From the NCBI RefSeq assembly GCF_947500125.1, contig NZ_CANMRA010000003.1:62001-126000 (forward strand): a stretch of DNA of 64,000 bases. Reading direction: 5' to 3'. Below the pieces are notes generated by a model. The model was not told where the DNA came from and did no database searches. It worked only from the letters and a program-made list of their open reading frames with translations. Of the stretch, positions 27,184 through 36,424 are shown in pieces (positions within the stretch are counted from its first letter, which is position 1; each line of letters opens with the position of its first letter). The DNA comes from an uncultured Kocuria sp. GTDB lineage: Bacteria; Actinomycetota; Actinomycetes; Actinomycetales; Micrococcaceae. A program made the position numbers and the translations under genes.

Positions 27184-30168
27184 CTACCCGGCGGGCTGCT
27201 CGGCCGGCTCCTCGGGGGCGAGGGCGCCCTCCGCCTCGGGGGCGACGACGCCGTCCGCCTCGAGCGCCCGCTCGATGGCGTCCTGGAGCCGCTGCTGGGC
27301 CTCACCGTACGAGGTCCAGTCGCCCTCCTGCAGGGCCTCCTCGGACTCCTGGATCGCCTGGTTGGCGTCGCTGAGGGCGTCCTCGAGGCTGCCGCCGGCC
27401 GGGGACTCCGCCCCGTCCTCGCCGGCCCCGTCCGGGCTCCCGGCCTCGGCGTCGTCGACGCCCGCCCCGGACGACGTCTGCGCGCCGGAGTCGCCCTGGA
27501 AGACCTCGTCGAGGGCCTCCTCCAGGGTGGGCGCGAAGCCCACCTCCTCGCCGAAGCCGACCAGCACGCGCCGCAGCGTCGGGTACGCGGCGTCGCCCGA
27601 GGACTGGACGTAGACGGGCTGGACGTAGAGCATGCCGCCGCCCGCGGGCAGGGTGAGCAGGTTGCCGTTGATGACCTCGGAGGCGCCCTGGCGGAGCAGG
27701 TTCAGCTCCGTCGAGACGTCCGTGTCCGAGTTGAAGAGGTTCTGCGCCTGGCCGGGGCCGGGCACCACGGAGGAGCGCGGCAGCTCGAGGAGGCGCAGTG
27801 TGCCGTACTCGTCGCTCTTGACCCCCTCCTCGCCGGTCCCGGCGTCGGAGTTGGCGGACAGGTACCCGTACATCACGTTGCGGGTGTTGCCCGTCTCGGA
27901 CTGCTGCGGGATGAACGAGGTGGTGAGCGAGAAGTTGGCCTCGTCCTCACCGGGCATCCGCATCGACAGGTAGTACGGGGGCAGGGCCACGTCGGTGTCC
28001 TGCGTCGGGTCGTTGGGCACGGACCAGACGTCGTCGTTGGCGTAGAAGCTGTTCGCGTCGGTGACGTGGTAGCGGTTGAGCAGCTCCCGCTGGACCTTGA
28101 ACATGTCCTGCGGGTACCGCACGTGCGCCATGAGGTCCGCGGACATCTCGGAGTAGGGCTGGAGCGTGTCGGGGAAGACGTTCTGCCACGCCTTCAGCAC
28201 CGGGTCCTCGTCGTCCCACGCGTACAGGTTCACGGTGCCGTCGTAGGCGTTGACCGTGGCCTTGACCGAGTTGCGGATGTAGTTGACCCGCTCCGGCGGC
28301 AGGGTCGCGGCGGCGCCCTGGGCGGTCTGCGTGTCCTGCGTGGCCTCCTGCAGCACCGACGGCGTCGAGTACGGGTAGGCGTCGGAGGTGGTGTAGGCGT
28401 CCACGATCCACTGGACCTGGCCGTCGATGATGGCCGGGTACGGGGCGCCGTCGACCGTGAGGTACGGGGCGACCTTCTCGACGCGCTCGCGCGGGTCCCG
28501 GTCGTAGAGGATCTGCGACTCCGGGCGCACGGCGTCCGAGAGCAGCATGTCCGAGGACTGGAACTTGATCGAGTAGGCCAGGCGGTTGAAGAAGTTGCCG
28601 ATGCTGGGCCCGCCGTTGCCGGCGAACGTCGTCTTGGCGTCGCCCGCCTGGTCGCCGGCCGTCTGCGGACGGTCCAGCTCGAGGGGCTCGTCGCCCTCCG
28701 CGCCGCCGACGATCGAGTACGTCGGGGAGTTCTCCCCGAAGTAGATGCGCGGCTCGTAGTCGTCCGAGATCACGCCCCGGGAGGGGATGCCGGCCTGCAT
28801 GAACTGCGGCTTGCCGTCGACCTCGACCCGGTTGCCGTAGGCGGCGACCACGCCGTAGCCGTGGGTGTAGACCACGTGCTGGTTGAACCACCCCTGGTTC
28901 TGGTCGGGGTTCAGCTCACGGGTGGCGATGACGGTGTCCTGGACCTCGCCGTCGATCTCGTAGCGGTCCACGTTGAGGGTGTCCGGGAACTGGTAGTACG
29001 GGCGGAACTGCTGCAGCTGGGAGAACGCGGCGGAGACCACGTTGGGGTCCAGCAGGCGGATGTTCGACGTCGTCTCGGTGTCCTGGCGCAGCGCGCCCTG
29101 CTCGGTCTCCGTGGTGGCGTCGTACGGCATGACCTCGGCCGCGTCCAGCCCGTAGGCCGAGCGGGTGAGGTCGATGTTGCGCTGGATGTACTGGTTCTCC
29201 AGGGCCTGCTCCGTGGGCGTGACCTGGAAGCGCTGGACGATCCACGGGTAGATCCCGCCGGCCACCACCGCGACCACGAGCAGCATGGCGGTGCCGATGA
29301 CCGGCAGCCGCCAGCGGCCGATGAAGGACGCCACGACGAACAGGATCGCCACGATCAGGGCGGCCGCCGCGAGGATCGCCTTGGTGGGGATCACGGCGTT
29401 GACGTCGGTGTACAGGGCACCCGTCCACGTCCCGGACGAGGACTGCAGCGTGGAGTACCGGTCCAGCCAGAAGTTCGCGGCCTGGAGCAGCAGGAACAGC
29501 GCGGCCAGCACCCCGAGGTGGACGCGAGAGGCCCGGGTGGTGCTGAGCCCCCGCTCGGTGATCCGGATGCCCCCGTAGACGTAGTGCATGAGGATCCCCG
29601 CCACGCCGGCCAGCAGGATCGCCGAGACGAGGAAGCCGATGAGGAAGCGCAGGAACGGGAGCGTGAAGACGTAGAAGCCGAGGTCGAGGCCGAACTGCGG
29701 GTCCTCCTGGCCGAACGGCTCCTGGTTGAGGAACAGCAGCACCGTGTCCCACTGCGTCATCGCCGTGCTCGCCGCGAAGAGCCCGAAGAGCACGGGAACG
29801 ACCACCATGACGATCTTGCGGACCGGCTCCAGGGCCTCCTGGTAGCGGCGCAGGTTGTCGTCCACGATGGACTCGGCCGTGATCGGCCGGTTCCGGTAGG
29901 CGAGGAAGAGGCTGGCGAACATCAGCGCCGCCACGAGCACGGCGGCGACCACGAAGATGATGATCTTCGTGACGTTCTCCGTGACGAACACGCTGAGGTA
30001 GCCCAGCTGGTCGTACCACAGGACGTCCGTGTAGAGCTGCGTCAGTCCCACGAAGGCGGCCACGAGGACCAGGACGACCACGACCGTCGGCCACAGCGCA
30101 CCCCGTTTCCGCCGCTGTCCTGCTGGCTGCTGCCTCGGTGGTCGGGGGGCTGTTGGTCCGGCGGTCAC
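27184..30168 (-). CDS. UPF0182 family membrane protein
   Basis: A 994-aa actinobacterial membrane protein (Rv3193c family). About seven membrane helices occupy the first 330 residues (for example WPTVVVVLVLVAAFVGL and IIIFVVAAVLVAALMF). A large extracytoplasmic domain follows (about 340-870), with conserved patches such as GWFNQHVVYTHGYG and YFGENSPTYSIVGG. The last 100 residues are acidic and Ala/Glu-rich. Biochemical function is unknown. The start is a GTG. Its conserved position is beside the YlbL-type protease gene. No signs of truncation. Confidence 0.92.
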   Translation of the reverse strand: MTAGPTAPRPPRQQPAGQRRKRGALWPTVVVVLVLVAAFVGLTQLYTDVLWYDQLGYLSVFVTENVTKIIIFVVAAVLVAALMFASLFLAYRNRPITAESIVDDNLRRYQEALEPVRKIVMVVVPVLFGLFAASTAMTQWDTVLLFLNQEPFGQEDPQFGLDLGFYVFTLPFLRFLIGFLVSAILLAGVAGILMHYVYGGIRITERGLSTTRASRVHLGVLAALFLLLQAANFWLDRYSTLQSSSGTWTGALYTDVNAVIPTKAILAAAALIVAILFVVASFIGRWRLPVIGTAMLLVVAVVAGGIYPWIVQRFQVTPTEQALENQYIQRNIDLTRSAYGLDAAEVMPYDATTETEQGALRQDTETTSNIRLLDPNVVSAAFSQLQQFRPYYQFPDTLNVDRYEIDGEVQDTVIATRELNPDQNQGWFNQHVVYTHGYGVVAAYGNRVEVDGKPQFMQAGIPSRGVISDDYEPRIYFGENSPTYSIVGGAEGDEPLELDRPQTAGDQAGDAKTTFAGNGGPSIGNFFNRLAYSIKFQSSDMLLSDAVRPESQILYDRDPRERVEKVAPYLTVDGAPYPAIIDGQVQWIVDAYTTSDAYPYSTPSVLQEATQDTQTAQGAAATLPPERVNYIRNSVKATVNAYDGTVNLYAWDDEDPVLKAWQNVFPDTLQPYSEMSADLMAHVRYPQDMFKVQRELLNRYHVTDANSFYANDDVWSVPNDPTQDTDVALPPYYLSMRMPGEDEANFSLTTSFIPQQSETGNTRNVMYGYLSANSDAGTGEEGVKSDEYGTLRLLELPRSSVVPGPGQAQNLFNSDTDVSTELNLLRQGASEVINGNLLTLPAGGGMLYVQPVYVQSSGDAAYPTLRRVLVGFGEEVGFAPTLEEALDEVFQGDSGAQTSSGAGVDDAEAGSPDGAGEDGAESPAGGSLEDALSDANQAIQESEEALQEGDWTSYGEAQQRLQDAIERALEADGVVAPEAEGALAPEEPAEQPAG

Positions 30169-30325
30169 TGGTTACCTCTGCAATCGGCGTCGTTCGTCAG
30201 ATGTGGTGCGTGAAGTCGTGGGGTGCGGGATGCTGCGGGGAGGAGCGCCGCCGGCGGGTCGCCGGGGCACCCTGTCCATTCTGCCCGCGGGCTTCTCGGG
30301 GGTGCAATCGTGCACGCGGCGGCCG

Positions 30326-31405
30326 TCATCCGGCGGCGCACGCCGGCAGCGCCGAGAGGTCCCCGCCGTCCCCGACCGCCTCGGCCGCGGCCACGGCGTC
30401 GTCGAGGGTGCGCACGGACAGGACCGTCAGCCCTTCCGGGACGTGTCCCTGGGCCTCGGCGCAGTTGCCCTCCGGGGCGAGGAAGACCTCCGCCCCGGCA
30501 GCGGCGGCTCCCTCGAGCTTCTGCCGGATGCCGCCGATGGGCCCCACCTCCCCCTCCGGGGTGATGGTGCCGGTGCCGGCCACGTGCCGGTCCCCGGCGA
30601 TCGAGCCCGGGGTCAGCTCGTCGACGATCCCCAGGGCGAACATCAGCCCCGCGCTGGGCCCGCCGACCTCGTCCAGCTCGAAGTCCACGTCGATCGGGAA
30701 CTCGTAGGCGGGCAGGAGGTACACGCCGAGCTGCCAGTTCCCCGACGCCTCGTCGCGCACGGTGTCCACCTCGACCTCGCGCGGGGCCCCGGCGCGCTCG
30801 ATCTGCAGGGTGACGCCCCGCTCCCCCGCCGCGTCGAGGGCCGACTTGAGGGACGCCAGGGCGGTGACCGGCTCCCCGTCCACGCCGCGCAGGACGTCGC
30901 CGTGCTCGAGCACCCCCTGCGCGGGGCCGCCCGGCACGGTCCCCTGCACCGAGAGCCGGGTGTCGAAGTCCTGGTCCAGGTGCGTCAGCGCCGCCGCGAT
31001 CGAGTCCTCCTGCGAGGTGCTCATGGCCAGCATGCTGTGCTGGGCGGCCTCCTCGTCGGAGACGTCCCGGGGATAGAGGGTGTCGGCCGGCACGACGGAG
31101 GCGGACGGGTCCAGCCAGGACCCGAGGACGGTGAGCACGTTGACGTTCTTGTCGGGCCCCCCGGTGACGTAGACCGTGGTCAGGTCCAGGACGGACTCGC
31201 TCGGATAGGTCGGGGCGCCGGAGACCCCCAGCAGCTGCCGGCCGTCGTGCTCCCCCACGGTGTTGAACGTGGGGCCGGGAGCCTCGATCACGAACGGCGC
31301 GGGCAGCACCGTCCCGGCCAGCAGCAGCCCGGCGGACCCGAGCAGCGCCCAGGACTCGAGGCCGCGGCGGCGCAGCGCACGGCGCGGGCGGGGGGAAGCG
31401 GTCAC
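30326..31405 (-). CDS. YlbL-type PDZ and Lon-domain serine protease
   Basis: A 359-aa membrane-anchored protease. One helix (about 17-40) anchors it. A PDZ domain (about 140-215, GGPAQGVLEHGDVLRGVDGEP) is followed by a Lon-like S16 domain with catalytic Ser251 in GGPSAGL and Lys296 in GGIRQKL. The related Bacillus YlbL processes cell-envelope/division regulators, so a similar role is possible. The GTG start has GAGG about 9 bases upstream. The next gene downstream is UPF0182 (157 bases away), the Rv3194c-Rv3193c order. Confidence 0.92.
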   Translation of the reverse strand: MTASPRPRRALRRRGLESWALLGSAGLLLAGTVLPAPFVIEAPGPTFNTVGEHDGRQLLGVSGAPTYPSESVLDLTTVYVTGGPDKNVNVLTVLGSWLDPSASVVPADTLYPRDVSDEEAAQHSMLAMSTSQEDSIAAALTHLDQDFDTRLSVQGTVPGGPAQGVLEHGDVLRGVDGEPVTALASLKSALDAAGERGVTLQIERAGAPREVEVDTVRDEASGNWQLGVYLLPAYEFPIDVDFELDEVGGPSAGLMFALGIVDELTPGSIAGDRHVAGTGTITPEGEVGPIGGIRQKLEGAAAAGAEVFLAPEGNCAEAQGHVPEGLTVLSVRTLDDAVAAAEAVGDGGDLSALPACAAG

Positions 31406-31549
31406 GGGCGGTCCTCGGCGGTCGTCGTCGGTGGGACCGGAGGCGGTGAGGCCACCCGGTCCGGACGGTTCAGCTTATCGTGCGGGACCCTCCCCTGAGC
31501 TTCCAGCGAACTGGGAGTTGGCCCATGGTCGGCCCCGTCCGGTGCTCGC

Positions 31550-31555
31550 TACGCT
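31550..31555 (+). promoter_or_regulatory. Candidate -10 box of the zincin-like gene
   Basis: TACGCT fits TAnnnT and lies about 67 bases before the ATG at 31623, in the 217-base divergent region shared with the YlbL-type gene. Confidence 0.35.
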
Positions 31556-31622
31556 GGGAGCAGAGACGTCGGGCGCGCCCGTGCCGCCCGATCCCCCGAC
31601 CCGACCGAAGAACGGTGGACCC

Positions 31623-33065
31623 ATGACTCCCCAGCCTCCCAACGACCGACCCGGGAACAACCCCGGGGACGACTCCGGCGACGGCCCCAAGGACCCCTTC
31701 CAGGAGATGCTCGAGCGTCTCATGGGGCAGAGCGGGATGAGCCCCGAGGACCTCCAGCGCGCCGGTGTGCCGGTGGATCCCCAGGCGATGTCCATGATGT
31801 TCCAGCAGATCCAGTCCATGATGGGCGCCGGGGCGTCCGAGGGGCCGGTCAACTGGAAGCTCGCCCACGACCACGCCCGGCGGATCGCCGCCGAGGGCGG
31901 CGACCCGTCCGTGACCCCCGCCCAGCGCGGGGCGGTCGAGGACGCGATGCGCCTCGCCGAGCTGTGGCTGGCCGACCACACCGATTTCGGACAGCCCTCG
32001 ATCCTGCCCCAGGCGTGGTCCCGCGCGGAGTGGATCGAGGCCACCCAGGAGACCTGGAAGGACATGACGGGCCCGGTCGCGGAGTCCGTGACGAAGGCGC
32101 TCACGGACGCCCTCACCCAGCAGCTGCCCCCCGAGCTCTCCGCCATGATGGGCGGGGCCTCGGGCATGCTCGCCGGCGCGGGCGGGATGCTGTTCGGGAT
32201 CCAGCTGGGCCAGGCCATCGGCGGTCTGTCCCGCGAGGTGCTGTGCTCCACCGACATCGGCCTGCCGCTCGCGGAGGGCCGGTCCGGGCTGCTGCCCGCC
32301 AGCATCAAGGACTTCGGCGAGGGCCTGGACATCCCGGCGCAGGAGATCATGCTCTACGTCGCCGTGCGCGAGGCGGCCCACGTCCGGCTGTTCGCGGCGA
32401 ACCCGTGGCTGCGCCAGCACATCCTGGACCTCGTCAAGCGCTTCTCCGCGGGGATCCACATCGACATGGCCCGCATCGAGGAGGCCGCGCGGGACATCGA
32501 CCCGATGGACCCCTCGAGCATGCAGGAGGCCCTGAGCTCGGGGATCTTCGCCCCGCAGCAGACCCCCGACCAGGAGGTCACGCTCCAGCGGCTCGAGACG
32601 GTGCTCGCCCTCGTGGAGGGCTGGGTGCACGTGGTGACCGTCGCCTCGACCGCCAACCTGCCCTCCGCGGAGGCCCTGTCCGAGACCGTCCGGCGGCGCC
32701 GCGCCTCCGGCGGGCCCGCCGAGCACGCGTTCGGCTCCCTCGTGGGGCTGGAGCTGCGGCCGCGCCGGCTGCGCGAGGCCGCGCAGTTCTGGCAGTACGT
32801 CGGCGAGCGCCGCGGCGTGCAGGACCGGGACGGGCTGTGGGACGCCGCGGAGCTGCTGCCCACCGACGAGGACCTGGACGACCCCGCGGGCTTCACCGAG
32901 CGCCGCGGGCTGCTCACCGCCTCCGAGGACGAGGTCGACGCCGCGCTCCAGCGGCTGCTCTCCGGCGGCTACGAGGGGCCCGGCGCGGACGGCGGCCCCG
33001 GCACGGAGGGCGACGCCGGGCGGCCGGAGGGCGACGGCCCTCAGGACGGGGACGGCTCCCGCTGA
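31623..33065 (+). CDS. Zinc-dependent metalloprotease-like protein (zincin_2/DUF2342)
   Basis: A 480-aa protein of the Rv3195 family. A Pro/Gly/Asp-rich start (1-30) precedes a helical domain. The zincin-like core has MLYVAVREAAHVRLF, where the first His of HExxH is Arg (REAAH), then IEEA helices and the EGWVHVV motif about 100 residues later. Met/Gly-rich MMGGASGMLAGAGGMLFG is a possible membrane-interacting stretch. Protease activity is not assured, given the altered motif, which is common in this family. The C-terminal 40 residues are acidic and disordered. The 3' end overlaps the convergent peptidase gene by 25 bases. Confidence 0.87.
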   Translation: MTPQPPNDRPGNNPGDDSGDGPKDPFQEMLERLMGQSGMSPEDLQRAGVPVDPQAMSMMFQQIQSMMGAGASEGPVNWKLAHDHARRIAAEGGDPSVTPAQRGAVEDAMRLAELWLADHTDFGQPSILPQAWSRAEWIEATQETWKDMTGPVAESVTKALTDALTQQLPPELSAMMGGASGMLAGAGGMLFGIQLGQAIGGLSREVLCSTDIGLPLAEGRSGLLPASIKDFGEGLDIPAQEIMLYVAVREAAHVRLFAANPWLRQHILDLVKRFSAGIHIDMARIEEAARDIDPMDPSSMQEALSSGIFAPQQTPDQEVTLQRLETVLALVEGWVHVVTVASTANLPSAEALSETVRRRRASGGPAEHAFGSLVGLELRPRRLREAAQFWQYVGERRGVQDRDGLWDAAELLPTDEDLDDPAGFTERRGLLTASEDEVDAALQRLLSGGYEGPGADGGPGTEGDAGRPEGDGPQDGDGSR

Positions 33066-33610
33066 TCCGCCTCGGCGCCGTCCGCGCGACGGTGCGCCCA
33101 CGCCGCGCCGTCGAGGAAGGCCCGGGCCCTCTCGGCCAGGGGGTACCGGGCCTCGAGGTCCCGGAACCGGGGGCTGTGGTCGGCCTCGAGCAGGTGCGCG
33201 AGCTCGTGCACCAGCACGAAGTCGAGCACCCACTCCGGGGCCTCCTGGAGCTGCGCCGAGATCCGGATGACGCCGGTGGCGGGCGTCGCGGAGCCCCACC
33301 GGGTGTGCTGCCGACCCGACCACCGCACGTCCGAGGGCCGGGCGCGACCGTCGAGGTGGCGCCGGGACAGCTCCTGGGCCCGCTGCAGGAGACGGTCGTC
33401 GGAGCGCCGATCGGCGCCCTTGGCCGCCTCACGGCGCCGGCGCTCCACGACCCGGGGCACCAGCTCGCGGGTCCAGTGCTCGATCTCCCGCCGGGTGGCC
33501 GTCTGGGGGACCGAGAGCACCACCGTGTCCTCGCTCCAGTGGGCGGACACGGTCTTGCGCCGGCGGGCGGAGCGGCGCACGACGACCTCGGGCTGCGACG
33601 GTACGGGCAT
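33041..33610 (-). CDS. YgjP-like (DUF45/M48-type) metallopeptidase
   Basis: A 189-aa protein with the UTP-pyrophosphatase-associated YgjP-like fold. Conserved parts are VRRSARRRKTVSAHW at the start, RWGSATPATGVIRIS, and the zinc site LDFVLVHELAHLLEADHSPRFRDL, in which HELAH gives the two His ligands and Glu. The substrate is unknown. ATG at 33610 follows a TTCAAT -10 by 6 bases, so the mRNA may be leaderless. Its stop lies inside the 3' end of the convergent zincin-like gene. Confidence 0.88.
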   Translation of the reverse strand: MPVPSQPEVVVRRSARRRKTVSAHWSEDTVVLSVPQTATRREIEHWTRELVPRVVERRRREAAKGADRRSDDRLLQRAQELSRRHLDGRARPSDVRWSGRQHTRWGSATPATGVIRISAQLQEAPEWVLDFVLVHELAHLLEADHSPRFRDLEARYPLAERARAFLDGAAWAHRRADGAEADQREPSPS

Positions 33611-33616
33611 GGGGCC

Positions 33617-33691
33617 ATTGAACACGTCGCGGGCGCGGGCCGCGAAACGCGGCCCGCTCGTGTGCACGGTCCGGCGACGTGGACTGTGCAC
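33617..33691. promoter_or_regulatory. Divergent promoter region with two inverted repeats
   Basis: TTCAAT (minus strand, 33617-33622) is the likely -10 of the peptidase gene. Next to it is a perfect 10-bp inverted repeat with an AAA centre (33635-33657). Further on is an imperfect 30-bp palindrome (33662-33691) with GTGCAC-N-GTCC arms around an 8-bp centre. The second lies in the upstream region of the ThiF-like gene. Confidence 0.45.
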
Positions 33692-33770
33692 GGCCCGTCG
33701 GCGGGGGCGCGGCGGGCGCGGCCCGGGTGACAGTGGCGACGTCCCGCCCGTTCGTCCCGGAAGGCCTCCC

Positions 33771-34604
33771 GTGCCCACCACCCCGTTCCCCGGCGCCCGT
33801 CCGGGACACCACCAGGACCCGGGCCAGCGCCCGTCCTGCCTCGAGCGTCCCCGTCCCGACGAGGTGCACGTCCTGTTCCTGGGCCTGGACGGCCTCGCCG
33901 CGGCGCTGGCCGTACGCCTGCTGCGCTGCGGCGTGCTCGGGCTCAACGTCAACGACACCGCGCCTGTGACGGCCGCCGACCTCGGGACCGGGGCGTACCG
34001 GCCCGCGGACGTCGGCCGTCCCCGCGAGGCGGCCCTGCGCCGGAGGCTGCGCGAGCTCGATCCCCGGTGCGCCCCGGTCAGCGCGCCGGAACTGTTCCCC
34101 GGTGCCCTGCTGCCGGGCACCGTCGTGGTGCACAGTCTCGCGCTCCTGGCCGCTCCCCCGGTCGGCCGGCCCCTGCCCGGGCCGGTGGAAGCGGATTCGT
34201 GGGCGGGCATCGACCCCCGGCACCCGCTGGTGTCGCTGCACCGCGCCGGCGGTGTCCTCCTGCGCTGGCCCACCGTGGCCTGGGCGCACCGGCCCTGCCC
34301 GGACTGCGTGCGGGCGACGCTCGAGGGCAGGGAGCCCGGTGCGGCGCCCCACGGCCCGGCCGCCGTCCTCGCCGCGTGGGCGGCCCCGGCCCACGCGGAG
34401 GCCGTCGCGGTCCGGCTGGCCGTCGAGGTGCTCGCGGTGGCCCTGGCCTCGCTGTGCGAGGACGACGACCGCGGACACGGGCCCGCGGCCCGGGAGCGGG
34501 GCGGGGCCCGGCACGCGGCGCTCTTCGTCCCGCCGTGGCCGGACGCGGTGTCGTGGCCGGAGCTGGACCGGAGCCGGTGCCTGTGCGGACTCGATCAGGA
34601 GTGA
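33771..34604 (+). CDS. Degenerate ThiF/E1-like protein
   Basis: A 277-aa protein resembling the nucleotide-binding domain of ThiF/MoeB E1 enzymes: VHVLFLGLDGLAAALAVRLLRCGV, then ADLGTGAYRPADVGRPREAAL. The usual GxGGxGS loop reads GLDGLAA. Two Cys pairs that could hold zinc are present, CPDC (176-179) and CLC near the end (270-272). Adenylating activity is doubtful. No substrate carrier protein is nearby. The GTG start has GGAAGG upstream but other starts are possible. Gene position corresponds to the Rv3196 region. Its last 10 bases overlap the convergent uvrD2 gene. Confidence 0.72.
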   Translation: MPTTPFPGARPGHHQDPGQRPSCLERPRPDEVHVLFLGLDGLAAALAVRLLRCGVLGLNVNDTAPVTAADLGTGAYRPADVGRPREAALRRRLRELDPRCAPVSAPELFPGALLPGTVVVHSLALLAAPPVGRPLPGPVEADSWAGIDPRHPLVSLHRAGGVLLRWPTVAWAHRPCPDCVRATLEGREPGAAPHGPAAVLAAWAAPAHAEAVAVRLAVEVLAVALASLCEDDDRGHGPAARERGGARHAALFVPPWPDAVSWPELDRSRCLCGLDQE

Positions 34605-36424
34605 GCGCGGGCGCCGCGCGGGCGGGACCGGTGCTGGGGCGGGCGGGGCCCGTCCGTTCCGCGCAGGGCGTCGAGGAACCGTGAGGGCTTGCGCGTGGGC
34701 CGCCCGCCCGGGGTGCGGGACAGGGTCCAGGAGAGCACCAGGTGCTCCCGGGCCCGCGTGATGCCCACGTACAGCAGCCGGCGCTCCTCGTCGATCTCGT
34801 CCGCGGTCTCGGCGAAGCCGATGGGCATCAGGCCCTCGCTGAGCCCCGCCAGGAACACGGCGTCCCACTCCAGGCCCTTGGCCGAGTGCAGGGACGCCAG
34901 CGTCACCCCGTTCATCACGGGGGCGTCCTGCTGGGCCATGCGCCGCTCGAGCTCCGCGGCGAAGGCGGGCAGGACGAACTGCTCCTCGCGGGCCGCGGCC
35001 TCCGCCGCCATCCGGTCCGCGAGCGAGACGAGGGCGGCCAGCGACTCCCACCGCTCCCGCACCGCGCCCGTGGAGCGCGGCGCCCGGTCCGAGTAGCCCA
35101 GGGAGGAGAGGATGTCGCGCACCAGGCGCGTCGGCTCGTCCGTGGCCTCGGCGGCCCGCGCCGCCGTGCGCAGCTGGACCACGGCCTGCTTGACCTCCGG
35201 CCGGTTGAAGAACCTCTCCGTGCCGCGCAGCTGGAAGCCGATGCCGGCCTCCGCGAGCGCGGTCTCGAAGGCCTGCGACTGCCCGTTGGTGCGGAAGAGC
35301 ACGGCGATCTCGGCCGCCGGCACCCCGTCGTCGATCAGGTCCTGGATGCGTGCGGCCGTCCCCGCCGCCTCGGCCTCGTCGTCCGCGTACTCGTTCCAGG
35401 ACGGGGGCGGCCCGTCCGGGCGCTGCGCCACGAGACGCAGCGGGGTGGCCCAGGCGCCGGGGGTCGACCCCCGCGCCGGCCGGCGGGCGGCGAGCAGGCG
35501 GTTGGCGGTCTCCACGACCTGCGGGGTGGAGCGGTAGTCGCGCACGAGCTCGATCACCCGTGCCTGCGGGTGCCGGGACGGGAACTCGAGCAGGTGCCGT
35601 GAGGTCGCGCCGGTGAAGGAGTAGATCGTCTGGGAGGCGTCGCCGACCACGCAGACGTCGTCCCGGCCTCCGAGCCAGGCGTCGAGGAGGCGCTGCTGGA
35701 GCGGGGAGACGTCCTGGTACTCGTCGACGACGAAGTGCCGGTACTGCTCGCGCACGGTCGCGGCGACGCGCTCGTCCTCCTCGAGCACGGCCACCGTGAG
35801 CAGCAGGACGTCCTCGAAGTCGATGAGGTGCCGGTCGGTCTTGAGCTCCTCGTAGGACTGGTACAGGCGCTGGACCGTGCGCACGTCGTAGTTCAGCGGC
35901 ATGTCCCGCCCGGCGGCCCGGGCCGGGTAGGTGTCGGGGGTCAGCATCGAGACCTTGGCCCACTCGATCTCGGCGGCGAGGTCCCGCACGGCCGCGCGGT
36001 CCGTGGACAGGCGCATGTTCTGCGCGGCCTCGGTGATGAGCCGCGCCTTGTGCTCCACGAGCCCGGGCAGGGGTCCGCCGACGGCCTGGGGCCAGAAGTA
36101 CTGCAGCTGGCGCAGGGCGGCGGCGTGGAACGTGCGTGTCTGCACCCCGGCGGCCCCGAGGCCGCGCAGCCGGTTGCGCATCTCGTTGGCGGCGCGGGCC
36201 GTGAACGTGAGGGCCAGGACCTTCTGCGGCGTGTAGACGCCCGTGGCGATGCCGTAGGCGATCCGGTGGGTGATGGCCCGGGTCTTGCCCGTGCCGGCGC
36301 CCGCGAGCACGCACACGGGACCGCGCAGTGCGGTCGCGACCTCCCGCTGCTCGGGGTCCAGGCCGGCGAGGATGCGCTCCTCGAGGGTCGACTCCACGTC
36401 CGTGACGGCCTCGCTCCCGGTCAC
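34595..36424 (-). CDS. UvrD-family DNA helicase (UvrD2-type, short form)
   Basis: A 609-aa superfamily 1A helicase. Motif I is AGAGTGKTRAITHR, motif II VVDEYQDVSP, motif III GDASQTIYSFTGA, motif IV VRDYRSTPQ, motif V SLHSAKGLEWDAVF and motif VI LLYVGITRARE. Gene order (beside nudC and adnB) matches M. tuberculosis UvrD2. That protein carries an HRDC domain and a tetracysteine motif after the motor; here the protein ends about 35 residues past motif VI with an Arg/Pro tail and neither is present. The GTG start overlaps the nudC stop (GTGA). Confidence 0.9.
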   Translation of the reverse strand: MTGSEAVTDVESTLEERILAGLDPEQREVATALRGPVCVLAGAGTGKTRAITHRIAYGIATGVYTPQKVLALTFTARAANEMRNRLRGLGAAGVQTRTFHAAALRQLQYFWPQAVGGPLPGLVEHKARLITEAAQNMRLSTDRAAVRDLAAEIEWAKVSMLTPDTYPARAAGRDMPLNYDVRTVQRLYQSYEELKTDRHLIDFEDVLLLTVAVLEEDERVAATVREQYRHFVVDEYQDVSPLQQRLLDAWLGGRDDVCVVGDASQTIYSFTGATSRHLLEFPSRHPQARVIELVRDYRSTPQVVETANRLLAARRPARGSTPGAWATPLRLVAQRPDGPPPSWNEYADDEAEAAGTAARIQDLIDDGVPAAEIAVLFRTNGQSQAFETALAEAGIGFQLRGTERFFNRPEVKQAVVQLRTAARAAEATDEPTRLVRDILSSLGYSDRAPRSTGAVRERWESLAALVSLADRMAAEAAAREEQFVLPAFAAELERRMAQQDAPVMNGVTLASLHSAKGLEWDAVFLAGLSEGLMPIGFAETADEIDEERRLLYVGITRAREHLVLSWTLSRTPGGRPTRKPSRFLDALRGTDGPRPPQHRSRPRGARAHS

